A stretch of 64,000 bases of DNA from Acidobacteriota bacterium (GTDB lineage: Bacteria; Acidobacteriota; Terriglobia; Bryobacterales; UBA6623), in NCBI GenBank assembly GCA_016125275.1, contig WGMB01000010.1, forward strand, positions 368,244 through 432,243. Direction: 5' to 3'. A model generated the notes under the pieces. The model had not been told where the DNA came from and did no database searches. It saw only the letters and a program-made list of their open reading frames with translations. Every line of letters starts with the position of its first letter. Within the stretch, counting starts at the first letter, position 1. Of this stretch, positions 42,345 through 50,919 are shown piece by piece. The position numbers were made by a program, and so were the translations under genes.

Positions 42345-42947
42345 ATGGAAGCCGTGGCCAAAGCGCGTAAAGCCGACAATAAAAAGGCAGCCGCGAAGAA
42401 AGAGGACGCCTCCAGCCCCTCTGCCTCTCCGCAGGCGCTCGTAGCGGAGACTGAAGAGCAGCAGTTAGGGCTCTATGAACAAGCCCTGGTGTCGTTCCGT
42501 TCTGCCGACTTCCGCAAGGCGCTGAAGCTGTTCGAGGCCGCCGCGCAGGGGCCCGAAGGCGGATTACGGCACCGTTCCAACGTGCATGCGCGCATTTGCC
42601 GCCAGCGGATCGGGTCCGATACAGTTGATCTGAAGTCAGCCGATGATCATTACAACTACGCGATTCGGCTGATCAACGATCGACGGTTGGACGAAGCCTC
42701 GGTTCATCTCGAAAAAGCGTTGCGTGCGGCGCAGAAGCCGCCCGCTCACATTCACTACGCCCTGGCAGTGACGGCGGCGCTCAATGACGATTCCGAGGCT
42801 ACCTTGGCGAGTTTGCGGCGCGCGATTGAAATCGATCCGCGGCAACGTTTGCTGGCTCGCAGGGATCCTGATCTTGGCAAGGTCGTCCGATCTCCCTTGA
42901 TCGCTGACTTGTTGGCAGGCGATGGCTCAACTGGCGCCGGTACCTGA
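42345..42947 (+). CDS. Small TPR protein upstream of yvcK
   Basis: A 200-residue soluble protein: a Lys/Ala-rich N-terminus (AVAKARKADNKKAAAKKEDAS), then two or three TPR-like helical pairs (YEQALVSFRSADFRKALKLFEAAA, YNYAIRLINDRRLDEASVHLEKAL). A promoter at 42255-42284 and the ATG position set the start. Its 3' end overlaps the YvcK gene by 26 bases, so they are coupled. Function unknown; adapter role inferred. Confidence 0.72.
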   Translation: MEAVAKARKADNKKAAAKKEDASSPSASPQALVAETEEQQLGLYEQALVSFRSADFRKALKLFEAAAQGPEGGLRHRSNVHARICRQRIGSDTVDLKSADDHYNYAIRLINDRRLDEASVHLEKALRAAQKPPAHIHYALAVTAALNDDSEATLASLRRAIEIDPRQRLLARRDPDLGKVVRSPLIADLLAGDGSTGAGT

Positions 42948-44049
42948 TCCCTCCTCTATCCGCCGCCGCGCGGACGCGCACCCGTCTCGAAGCGATTCCC
43001 GTGCAGCTCCCTTGCGGATCGTCGCCCTGGGCGGCGGTACGGGTCTGTCCACTCTGCTGCGCGGCCTGCGGGACCTTTCGGCTTCGATGCAAGCGGCCGA
43101 TCCGGGCTCGGGAGGGCTTGACCTCGCGGCGATCGTCACCGTCACCGACGACGGCGGCAGCTCGGGGCGCCTGCGGCGGGATTTTGCCATCCTGGCGCCG
43201 GGCGACATTCGCAACTGCATGGTGGCGCTGGCCGAGGACGAGGCGCTGCTGTCGAAACTCTTCCAGTACCGCTTTCGCCAAGGGCGCGGGCTGGAGGGTC
43301 ACAGCTTCGGAAACCTATTCTTGACGGCGCTGACCGAGGTCACGGGCGACTTCCATCAGGCCATACAGCTCTCCAGCGAGGTGCTCGCGATCCGTGGCCG
43401 CATCTTCCCTTCCACGCTCATGAACGTGCGCCTGGAGGCCGTGATGGCGAGCGGGCGCTCGATGGTGGGTGAGACGCGCATCACCGGCAGTCGCGACGGT
43501 ATTCGCCGCATGCGGCTGCGTCCGCGCCAGTGTGAGCCGGTGGCCGAGGCGCTCGAGGCGATCGAGCAGGCGGATCTGATCACGCTGGGGCCGGGTTCGC
43601 TCTACACCAGCGTCGTGCCCAATCTGCTCGTGCGGGGCGTGACCGAGGCGCTGGCGGCCTCGAAGGCCCTCAAGATCTACATCTGCAACCTGATGTGGGA
43701 GCCCGGCGAGACCGACGGCTACACCGCCGGCGACCACTTGCAGGCCATCTTCGACCATTCCCAGGCGGGTTTGGCGGACGCCATCCTGGTCAACAACAGC
43801 CGCATCGCGCCGAGAGTTCTGCGGCGCTACGCCGACCAGAGCGCCCGGCCGGTCGAACTGGACCGGGAGCGTCTCGAGCAGATCGTTCCCAGAATCCTGG
43901 AGATCGATTTCGCGGCCAAGGGCCCGATTGTGAGGCACGACTCCGACCGGCTCGCCGGCCTGCTGGTCGACCTAGCCGTCGAGAGGCGAGCTCGGTCTCA
44001 GGACAACGGTGAGGCGGCCCGAGACGCCGGAGCGGCGGCGACCGGCTAG
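42922..44049 (+). CDS. YvcK/CofD-like gluconeogenesis factor
   Basis: A 375-residue member of the YvcK (GlmR) branch of the CofD-like family. Key blocks are the glycine-rich IVALGGGTGLSTLLRGLRDL near residues 33-52, TVTDDGGSSGRLRRDF near 73-88 and LGPGSLYTSVVPNLLVRGV near 222-240. YvcK proteins bind UDP-GlcNAc and tie wall precursor flow to carbon supply. The family usually has about 320 residues; here there are extra N- and C-terminal tails. It overlaps the upstream TPR gene and, by four bases, the convergent PilZ gene. Confidence 0.9.
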   Translation: MAQLAPVPDPSSIRRRADAHPSRSDSRAAPLRIVALGGGTGLSTLLRGLRDLSASMQAADPGSGGLDLAAIVTVTDDGGSSGRLRRDFAILAPGDIRNCMVALAEDEALLSKLFQYRFRQGRGLEGHSFGNLFLTALTEVTGDFHQAIQLSSEVLAIRGRIFPSTLMNVRLEAVMASGRSMVGETRITGSRDGIRRMRLRPRQCEPVAEALEAIEQADLITLGPGSLYTSVVPNLLVRGVTEALAASKALKIYICNLMWEPGETDGYTAGDHLQAIFDHSQAGLADAILVNNSRIAPRVLRRYADQSARPVELDRERLEQIVPRILEIDFAAKGPIVRHDSDRLAGLLVDLAVERRARSQDNGEAARDAGAAATG

Positions 44050-44429
44050 GTCGGCTCCTCCTCGCTTCGGTCCAGGGCCAGCTCGTGGTGCGGCTGCCAT
44101 TCGCCCCGCCATCCCGAGGCCAGCTCCAAGCCCCACAGATAGCTATACTCTCCGAGCTCGCAGTAGCGCACCACGCCGCGGCTCTCCAAGCCTTCGGCTC
44201 GGATGCGGACGATGCGACCCGGCGAGACCGGCAAGCTGCTGGAGACGCAGAGCCCTTGGTCGCTGAGATCCTCGACCAACGCGACAGTGCTGACCGTATT
44301 GCCCTGCTGATCTTCGAAGACTACCTCCACCAGCTCCGAACAGAGGTTGCGAGGCTGATGACGGCGATCGGGGGTCTCTAGCTGATCCACGGTGTCCTCA
44401 CTGTGTAGCTCATCGGCCCGCCACGCCAA
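44046..44429 (-). CDS. PilZ-domain protein
   Basis: A 127-residue protein with a single PilZ-like barrel: RRHQPRNLC near residues 22-30 (an RxxxR-like opening), then VALVEDLSDQGLCVSSSLPV (D/NxSxxG element) and a strand pair GVVRYCELGEYSYLWGLEL. PilZ domains bind cyclic di-GMP. The arginine motif RHQPR is in the expected place, so binding is plausible. It is convergent with yvcK. Confidence 0.72.
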   Translation of the reverse strand: MAWRADELHSEDTVDQLETPDRRHQPRNLCSELVEVVFEDQQGNTVSTVALVEDLSDQGLCVSSSLPVSPGRIVRIRAEGLESRGVVRYCELGEYSYLWGLELASGWRGEWQPHHELALDRSEEEPT

Positions 44430-44440
44430 AGATTAGCGAG

Positions 44441-45265
44441 CTAGCGAGACATCTCGAGGGCCTCTTCTACCGTGGCGTCGTCATGCACCAGCGCACTGAC
44501 GGCCCGCAGAGCGCCGGCGGGATCGGGCTGTTGCCAAATATTCCGGCCGAAGATGACCCCGGCTGCGCCGGCTTCCAGAACCTCTTCCACCAGCCGCAGC
44601 GTGCTCTCCAGGCTGGAGCTGCGCTTGGGGCCGCCGGCCACCAGGATCGGACGCGTCGTACAGGAAGCGATGCGTCGAAACGCGTCGATGTCGCCACAGT
44701 AGCGGGTCTTGATGGCGTCAGCGCCCAGCTCCACGCCGAGCCGGCAGGCCATCGAGACGTCCTGGGCGATGTCGCTCGGCAGCATCTCTTTGCCTTCGCC
44801 GGTGAAGTCCATGTGGTTCCCCAGCATGCGCTGGCTGAGGATCTCCGCCACCACGGGCAGGCCCCAGCGCCGGCCCTCCGAGGCGATCCGCCCGACCTTC
44901 TCGAGCTCGAAGCCTTCATGGATGGCGCCGATGGTGGCGTTGAGCACCACCGCGTCGGCTCCCATCGCCAGGGCATCCTCCATCGAGCAGAAGACCCGCA
45001 TCGGGGCGGCCGGACCGATCGTCGTGGCGCCGCCGTCGAGCCGCAAAAGCACGGCCAGGTCGCCGATCTCGTCGACGGCCTGTTCGAGGACCCCCGGCGT
45101 GACCAAGACGGCGTCGGCGCCTTCGTTGGCGCACATCTTCACGACGTCGACGGGGTTTTCCAGCCCTGGGACCATGCCGCCGGCGTTGCCGTGGTCGAGG
45201 GCGACGATGACGGCTCGACCGCGAGCGGTCAGGCGGCGCAGACGGAGCGCTTTACCAATGGACAT
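44441..45265 (-). CDS. DhnA-type class I aldolase
   Basis: A 274-residue class I aldolase of the DhnA/LacD-like family, annotated elsewhere as fructose-bisphosphate aldolase or 2-amino-3,7-dideoxy-heptulosonate synthase. Motifs are VIVALDHGNAGGMVPGLENP near residues 20-39, LSQRMLGNHMDFTGEGK and the Schiff-base lysine in ADAIKTRYCGD near 184-194. Phosphate-binding ILVAGGPKRS is near 208. The ATG at 45265 is preferred over the TTG at 45313, which overlaps the upstream gene. It follows hom on the same strand; a shared aspartate-semialdehyde branch is conceivable but unproven. Confidence 0.82.
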   Translation of the reverse strand: MSIGKALRLRRLTARGRAVIVALDHGNAGGMVPGLENPVDVVKMCANEGADAVLVTPGVLEQAVDEIGDLAVLLRLDGGATTIGPAAPMRVFCSMEDALAMGADAVVLNATIGAIHEGFELEKVGRIASEGRRWGLPVVAEILSQRMLGNHMDFTGEGKEMLPSDIAQDVSMACRLGVELGADAIKTRYCGDIDAFRRIASCTTRPILVAGGPKRSSSLESTLRLVEEVLEAGAAGVIFGRNIWQQPDPAGALRAVSALVHDDATVEEALEMSR

Positions 45266-45290
45266 CGACCGCTCATTGTAAGGAATCGGC

Positions 45291-46607
45291 TCAGCTTTCG
45301 AGGCCTTTTTCAAAAGGAAGGGCCAAGGGTTTGTCGACCAGGAAGTCCAGCGCGCTCATCCGCTCGATCGCTTGCTCGACCGAGCGCCGCGGGGCCGGTT
45401 CCACCGTAACCACGAACGGAAGGTCGTCCTTGGCCTCGCTCGGCTCCTGGAGCACGGCGTCTACGCTGATCTGCGCCGAGGCCAGGATCGACGCCAGCTC
45501 GGCGATGATGCCGGGGCGGTCGCGCACGCGGAAGCGTAGATAGTAGGGCCGGACCTCGCCGCCGATGTCGGCCGGCGAGCCCGGCTCGAGCTCGGCGTGA
45601 GCGAAGGGAGAAACGCGCTCCGGCCCGCCCATCATCAGCTCGCGCGCCACGTTCATCAGGTCGCTCACCACGGCGACGCCGGTCGGCGTCGGCCCGGCGC
45701 CGCGTCCGTAGTAGAAAGTGTCGGCGCCATGGGCGCCCCGCACCCAAACGGCGTTGTAGGAGCCGCTGACGTTGGCCAGGATGGCGCTCTTGGGCAGCAG
45801 GGCCGGCCGGACGGCGAGATAGAGCCCATCGGGGGTCTGCTCCGCCGCCGCCAGTAGCCGGACGGTGTGCCGTAGACGGTCGGCATAGAGGAAGTCCACG
45901 TCGCGGATGCGTCGGATTCCCTCGGTCGGGATGCTTTCCGGCTTCACTTGGACGCCGAACGCCAGAGCCGCCAACAAGGAAAGCTTGGAGCGGGCGTCGT
46001 AGCCTTCCACGTCGGCCGTCGGGTCGGCTTCGGCGTAGCCGAGCCGCTGGGCTTCCGCCAGCACCGTCTCGAGCGATTCGCCGCGGCGCTCCATCTCGGT
46101 CAGGATGAAGTTGCAGGTGCCGTTGAGGATGCCCAGCAGGGCCTCGATGCGGTCGCCGGCGATGCCCTCGCGCAGCACAGAGTGGATCGGAATGCCGCCG
46201 GCCACGCTGGCCTCCATCGCCAAGCGCACGCCGGCTTGGCGGGCCAAGCTCCAGATCTCTGCGCCGCGCGCCGCCATCAGCTCCTTGTTGGCCGTGACCA
46301 CGGACTTTCCGCGGGCGATGGCGGCCTCGATGATCTCGCCGGCCGCGCCGGTTCCGCCCACCAACTCGGCGACGACGTCTACCTCGGGACTCTCGACGAC
46401 CTCGCGCCAATCCGTCGTGCGCCGGGCCTCAGGAAAGGCCGAGAGCTCCTCGGGGGCCTTGCTTTCGATCGAGCGGGAACAGACCGCGGCAACGCGCAAC
46501 TCAGCGCCCAGTTTGCGGTTGATGAGAGAGGCATTATCGGCGAGGATGCGCAGCGCGCCCCCACCTACGTTGCCCAGTCCGATAATGCCGACGCGGATCG
46601 GAGACAT
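45291..46607 (-). CDS. hom: Homoserine dehydrogenase
   Basis: A 438-residue enzyme reducing aspartate semialdehyde to homoserine, the branch to threonine and methionine. The Rossmann motif VGIIGLGNVGGGALRIL is at residues 5-21. The catalytic-region block is GILNGTCNFILTEMERRG, then YAEADPTADVEGYDARSKLSLLA near 200-222. A C-terminal ACT domain (VRDRPGIIAELASILASAQISVDAVLQEP) suggests feedback by threonine. Length normal. It lies just upstream of the DhnA-type aldolase, and metF and a MetE-like gene are within 5 kb. Confidence 0.95.
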   Translation of the reverse strand: MSPIRVGIIGLGNVGGGALRILADNASLINRKLGAELRVAAVCSRSIESKAPEELSAFPEARRTTDWREVVESPEVDVVAELVGGTGAAGEIIEAAIARGKSVVTANKELMAARGAEIWSLARQAGVRLAMEASVAGGIPIHSVLREGIAGDRIEALLGILNGTCNFILTEMERRGESLETVLAEAQRLGYAEADPTADVEGYDARSKLSLLAALAFGVQVKPESIPTEGIRRIRDVDFLYADRLRHTVRLLAAAEQTPDGLYLAVRPALLPKSAILANVSGSYNAVWVRGAHGADTFYYGRGAGPTPTGVAVVSDLMNVARELMMGGPERVSPFAHAELEPGSPADIGGEVRPYYLRFRVRDRPGIIAELASILASAQISVDAVLQEPSEAKDDLPFVVTVEPAPRRSVEQAIERMSALDFLVDKPLALPFEKGLES

Positions 46608-46613
46608 TCCCCA

Positions 46614-48908
46614 TTATAGGGACGCCTGGAGGGTCGTCGGCACGGCCTCCACCCGCCTGGGCGCGGCTCCTTCGCCGGCTGGGTTGGTCTCGTCGAGCGA
46701 TTGCGCGGGCCGGCCGGCCTGATAGGGCTTGGCGTCCGCCTTCGACTGGAACGACGGCCCCAGGGGAGTGGCTGCCGCGTCGAGCTGCGTCATCGGCCGC
46801 AGGCCCAGAATGAGCTCGATCGTCCGCAGCACCGAATGCGTGGAGTAGAAGGTCGAGTCGACGACGCCTCGGCGGACCCAGGGCGAGGCGACCAGCAGCA
46901 CGGAGCGATGAGCGTCAATATGGTCGGCGCCGTCCTGCGCGTCGTCCGAGACGATGAACACGGCCGTCCTCTCCCACGACGGCGCCTGGCTGAGCCCTTC
47001 GACCAGACGGCCCAGCGCCAGATCGTGCTCGGCGATCATCGCTCGGGGCGTCCGAGCGCCGGGGGCTCGGCCCGCGGTGTGATCGTTGGGCAGGTAGACT
47101 AGGCTCAGCCGCGGCTTGCGCTGTCCGAAGTCCGCCAGGAATCGTTCGACCCTTTGGGCCGACCGAACCTGCAGATCGAAGCCCGGATATTCCGCATCCG
47201 TGTGTCCCTCCAGGCTCACGTCCGGCGACAGGCCGTAGTTCCGGACCGAGAGACCCGCGGCCAAGGCGTTCGACCACAGGTAGCCGGCCGGCGGCTGGAC
47301 GGCGGGTTCGGCGGGGCCGAATGGATCGATGCTGAGCCGACGGGCGTAGCGGGCGGGCCAGAGCTTCTCCAGGAAGTCGTTGGCGAAAGCCGCCGTGGTT
47401 TGCGCCAAGCCGTCCGCGCTGACCGATCCCGTGGCGTAGAAGTTGTCGAACAGGACGAACTCGCGGGCCAAGCGGCGCCGGTTCGGGGCCGTGTCGTCGC
47501 CGAACAACGTCAGCTTGGGGTCGCCTTCCCCACCCGGCAGGTCGCCGAAGAGCTGGTCGTAGCTGCGGTTCTCCGTGATCACGAGCACCACGTGCTGGAT
47601 CGGCGACGATGGTCCCGCCAGAGGCGAGTCCGGCGGGAGCGGCGGCGCTACGGCAAAAGCGTCGTCGTACAGGATGTTCTCGGCCGCCCGCAGGGTCAGC
47701 CCGGCCAACTGCTCCTCGCTGACCTTGGGCAGAATGCCCAGCGAACCTGTCTCCAGGGCGGCCACGTAGTCGGCCGGCTTGTCGCGCCGCGTGGGATCCG
47801 GGCCGAGCGGGTTGGGCCGCGAGCCGCCGCCCTTTCCGTTGAGGTAGAGCAGGCGCCCGTCGGGGTGCAGGGCGGCTGCGGTCGGTTGCCAGCCGGTCGG
47901 CACGGCCCCCAACAGCGTCGACCGGGCCCCGGAAATATCCGCCAGGGCGACGAAGTTGTTGCCTTTGGCCACGATGGCGAGCGTCTTGCCGTCGGGGCTG
48001 AGGGCCAGCGCTGCCGGTTCGGTGCCGGCGGGCGCGATGGGAGTCGGCGCCAGCTCGATGCGTTCCAGGAGTCGCGGAGACTGATCCGCAGTCAACCCGA
48101 ACACCCAGACGCTGTTGGTGTTCGAGCAAGCGACGAACAGCCGCGCCACGATGGGCGGCCCGTCCTCTTCCGGCGTCTCGACGGCGCCCTTCACCAACAG
48201 AAAATCCCCGGGCAGCGGTCCGGTCAGGACGGAGTCGATCTGGCGGCCGGTGGCCAGCGAATACAGACCGAGCGAAGAGCCGCCCCAGTGGCTGATCCAT
48301 GCCGTCTCGCCATCGAGCCCCAGCCGCATGCGATACGGGCGCGAGCCGGTCCGGAACGACGACAGACGGATGCCGGACTTGGCGTTCAGCACACTGACGG
48401 AGTCATCGAGCAGGTTGGCGGCATACAGCAGCCCCTCGTCGGCCGAGAGCAGCACGTCGCCGATGAAGTCGCGGTCGCGCCGCTCGGCCACGGCCTTGTA
48501 CTCGTGGCTCAACGTCGGCGCGCCGCCGGAGAGAGCCACTTCGAGCACGACTCCTCGCCCACCGCCGCCCACGAAGGCTTTGTCTCCGGTGCGGTTGAGC
48601 GTGAGGCCGAGCCATGCGTCCGGCAGGGCCAGCGTCCCCGAGACGGTCTGGGAGCTCAGATCCACCACGCGCAGCGCCGGCGGAAGAAAGCCGGTTTCGA
48701 GCACATAGGCGCGTTGGCCGTCGGGCGAGAGCTGGAGGGCCATCGGCAGGGTCCCCAGCTCGATCTGCCGGCCGGCCGGAGTCAGCGCCCAGCCGCTGGG
48801 CAGAATGGCCGCTCCATCCGGCAGACGGCCGGCGCGCTGTTGGCCCGCCGCGGACGCACACCAAACCGAGAGCGCCACCAGCGCGACGACGAAGCCGTAG
48901 ACCCGCAT
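46614..48908 (-). CDS. Secreted YncE-type propeller plus alkaline-phosphatase-fold phosphoesterase
   Basis: A 764-residue exported protein. After a signal (MRVYGFVVALVALSVWCASA) come YVTN/YncE-like beta-propeller repeats over about residues 50-400 (QLSPDGQRAYVLETG, LALSPDGKTLAIVAKG). A phosphoesterase/phospholipase-C-like domain starts at HVVLVITENRSYDQLFGDLPG near 440 and includes STHSVLRTIELILG at the end. Such two-part proteins are common in soil Acidobacteriota; substrates may be phosphate esters or lipids. It is 6 bases from hom on the same strand but has its own leader. Confidence 0.85.
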   Translation of the reverse strand: MRVYGFVVALVALSVWCASAAGQQRAGRLPDGAAILPSGWALTPAGRQIELGTLPMALQLSPDGQRAYVLETGFLPPALRVVDLSSQTVSGTLALPDAWLGLTLNRTGDKAFVGGGGRGVVLEVALSGGAPTLSHEYKAVAERRDRDFIGDVLLSADEGLLYAANLLDDSVSVLNAKSGIRLSSFRTGSRPYRMRLGLDGETAWISHWGGSSLGLYSLATGRQIDSVLTGPLPGDFLLVKGAVETPEEDGPPIVARLFVACSNTNSVWVFGLTADQSPRLLERIELAPTPIAPAGTEPAALALSPDGKTLAIVAKGNNFVALADISGARSTLLGAVPTGWQPTAAALHPDGRLLYLNGKGGGSRPNPLGPDPTRRDKPADYVAALETGSLGILPKVSEEQLAGLTLRAAENILYDDAFAVAPPLPPDSPLAGPSSPIQHVVLVITENRSYDQLFGDLPGGEGDPKLTLFGDDTAPNRRRLAREFVLFDNFYATGSVSADGLAQTTAAFANDFLEKLWPARYARRLSIDPFGPAEPAVQPPAGYLWSNALAAGLSVRNYGLSPDVSLEGHTDAEYPGFDLQVRSAQRVERFLADFGQRKPRLSLVYLPNDHTAGRAPGARTPRAMIAEHDLALGRLVEGLSQAPSWERTAVFIVSDDAQDGADHIDAHRSVLLVASPWVRRGVVDSTFYSTHSVLRTIELILGLRPMTQLDAAATPLGPSFQSKADAKPYQAGRPAQSLDETNPAGEGAAPRRVEAVPTTLQASL

Positions 48909-48934
48909 CGGGATCAGTCTAGCCCGCCCGCCGG

Positions 48935-49822
48935 TTAACGCGCGGCCGGCGCCTGTAGCAGGTGGCGAATCTCCTGGTAGATCGCCCGCGTGGCCGTGGA
49001 TCGGTTGAGCGTGTAGAAGTGCAGGCCGGCCACGCCATTGGCCAGTAGGTCCTCACATTGCCGCGCCGCATGAGCTGTGCCGACCTGTGCGACGGCTTCC
49101 TCGTCATCCTCGACGGCTTCGATCTTGTGCAGCAGTCCCGCCGGTAGAGAGGCCCCGATCATCTGCGAGAATCGCTTGATTTGCTTGACGTTCCGGATCG
49201 GCATGATGCCGGCGATGATGGGCAGGTCGATGCCGGCCGCGGCGCAACGATCTCGGAAGCGGTAGAAGTCCGCGTTGTCAAAAAACAACTGCGTAATCAG
49301 GAAATCCACCCCGGCGTCGACCTTGCGCTTGAGGTTGTCGAGGTCGCGGTCGGCGTCGACCGCCTCAGGATGCTTTTCCGGGTAGCAGGCTCCGGCCAGG
49401 CAAAACTGATATCGCGGCCGGATGAAGGCCACCAGCTCGCTGGCATAGCCGAACCCGCCCTCCACCGCCTGGAACTCGCTGGCGCCGTGCGGAGGATCGC
49501 CGCGAAGCGGCAGCACGTTCTCCATGCCCCCCGCTTGCAAGTCCTCCAGAATCTCGGCGATCTCATCTTGGGTGGAACCCACGCAAGTCAGGTGAGCCAT
49601 CGACTCGATGCCGATCTCGGCCTTGATGCGCTTGACCAAGTCCACTGTCTTGCGACGCGTGGAGCCGCCGGCGCCGTAGGTCACCGACACGTAGTCCGGC
49701 CCCAGCGGCTGCAGCGCCTTGATCGTATGGAACAGATCGTCAAAGCCCTCATCCGTTTTCGGCGGAAAGAACTCGAAGGAGACGGTCGGTTTTCCCGAAC
49801 GGAGAATGTCGGAGATCTTCAT
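48935..49822 (-). CDS. metF: Methylenetetrahydrofolate reductase
   Basis: A 295-residue FAD enzyme reducing 5,10-methylene- to 5-methyl-tetrahydrofolate. It shows the TIM-barrel family blocks PTVSFEFFPPKTDEG near 13-27, YVSVTYGAGGSTRRKT near 46-61, AHLTCVGST near 77-85, and FLITQLFFDNADFYRFRD near 174-191. Length matches the bacterial form without the regulatory domain. A MetE-like gene lies 1.1 kb away on the opposite strand, consistent with a methionine theme. Confidence 0.96.
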   Translation of the reverse strand: MKISDILRSGKPTVSFEFFPPKTDEGFDDLFHTIKALQPLGPDYVSVTYGAGGSTRRKTVDLVKRIKAEIGIESMAHLTCVGSTQDEIAEILEDLQAGGMENVLPLRGDPPHGASEFQAVEGGFGYASELVAFIRPRYQFCLAGACYPEKHPEAVDADRDLDNLKRKVDAGVDFLITQLFFDNADFYRFRDRCAAAGIDLPIIAGIMPIRNVKQIKRFSQMIGASLPAGLLHKIEAVEDDEEAVAQVGTAHAARQCEDLLANGVAGLHFYTLNRSTATRAIYQEIRHLLQAPAAR

Positions 49823-49867
49823 CGCGACAGATTCCAGGCTACCAGAGAGATCGGCGGATGCAAGGGG

Positions 49868-50839
49868 TTACGGCGCCCCGGTCGCCTGTGGGGCTTCGGC
49901 TTGGCGGCGGATGTGATCAAGGACGCGCAGGTGGACCCGATGTATGATCGCGTCGGCCCAGATCCTCCAATAGAACGCCGGCCAAAGACCGTGACTATAC
50001 CAAGTCGTCCCTGCCAAGCGAGTCCCGCCGCCACTGCGAGGCTCGAGCCGGAACTGCCCTTGGCGCGCCTGCAGGAACCCGCTCAGATGAGGAGGCCGCA
50101 CGTTCGGGTAGGGCGTCCACTCTTCCATGGGCGCGGGATTGGCGGAAACGCGGAACCGCAACAGTCGCGGCGCGTCCCAAACTTCAATCGGTTCGATGAA
50201 CACGCCGGTCGAAAAGACGCAGCGTCGAACGGCGCCGACGCCCTCGCCACGGATCTCGGCGCGCACCGGATAGGCGATTCCCATGCGGAACAGCGGTTCG
50301 GTCGGCTCGGGCAACTCCGGGAAGGCGATCACGGTCTTCCAAACGCGCTCCGGCGGCGCGTTCACGTCGACGGACGTGGAGACCTGATAGACCGGCGGCT
50401 CGGGCAGGATGCGGCTTTCGACGAACAGTAGCACTGGAAACAGCGCCAGTGCGCCGACGGTCGCTCCCGGGCCGGTTCGCTCCGCGCGGCGGCACAGATA
50501 GACGAAAGTGGCGCCCAGTGCGGCCAGGGGGCTACCCAGAGGGAGAGCCATCAGCAGGCAGATCAGCCCTTCGCGGCCCATCAATAGCAACAGGGCGCCG
50601 GCGCCTGCTAACGCCGCTTGGCTCAGGCCCGCCAGCGCTAGCCAGCTCGTCCGGTGGGGCCCGTCATACAGGTCGGCGGCGGCGTACCCGATCAAGAAGG
50701 GCGCAAAGACGAGCAGCGCGAAACCGTATCCTTCGGCGAGCATGCCGAGTGACGCCAGCATGAGGCCGAAGGCGGCTGCGGCGGTAATCGCGCCGCCGGG
50801 CCGGCGAGCAAAGTCTCGGAGTCTGGTCCAAACGCTCAT
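49868..50839 (-). CDS. Membrane protein with SRPBCC-like domain
   Basis: A 323-residue protein with about five N-terminal hydrophobic helices (AAAAFGLMLASLGMLAEGY through VGALALFPVLLFVES). From about residue 150 there is a soluble SRPBCC/START-like domain (VYQVSTSVDVNAPPERVWKTVIAFPELP; GQFRLEPRSGGGTRLAGTTWYSHG). The domain usually binds hydrophobic ligands. No specific function can be given. It starts 80 bases from the divergent MetE-like gene. Confidence 0.72.
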   Translation of the reverse strand: MSVWTRLRDFARRPGGAITAAAAFGLMLASLGMLAEGYGFALLVFAPFLIGYAAADLYDGPHRTSWLALAGLSQAALAGAGALLLLMGREGLICLLMALPLGSPLAALGATFVYLCRRAERTGPGATVGALALFPVLLFVESRILPEPPVYQVSTSVDVNAPPERVWKTVIAFPELPEPTEPLFRMGIAYPVRAEIRGEGVGAVRRCVFSTGVFIEPIEVWDAPRLLRFRVSANPAPMEEWTPYPNVRPPHLSGFLQARQGQFRLEPRSGGGTRLAGTTWYSHGLWPAFYWRIWADAIIHRVHLRVLDHIRRQAEAPQATGAP

Positions 50840-50919
50840 CGGCGATTGCCCCGATTGTCGGCTATCCGCGCCCGTCCGACCAGGACGGGCGCCCTTCGGC
50901 TGGATAAAATGGCTAGACC

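Noticed and set aside
47154..48938. 594-residue plus-strand open frame opposite the phosphoesterase gene
   Set aside because: No domain and antisense to a well-supported exported protein.
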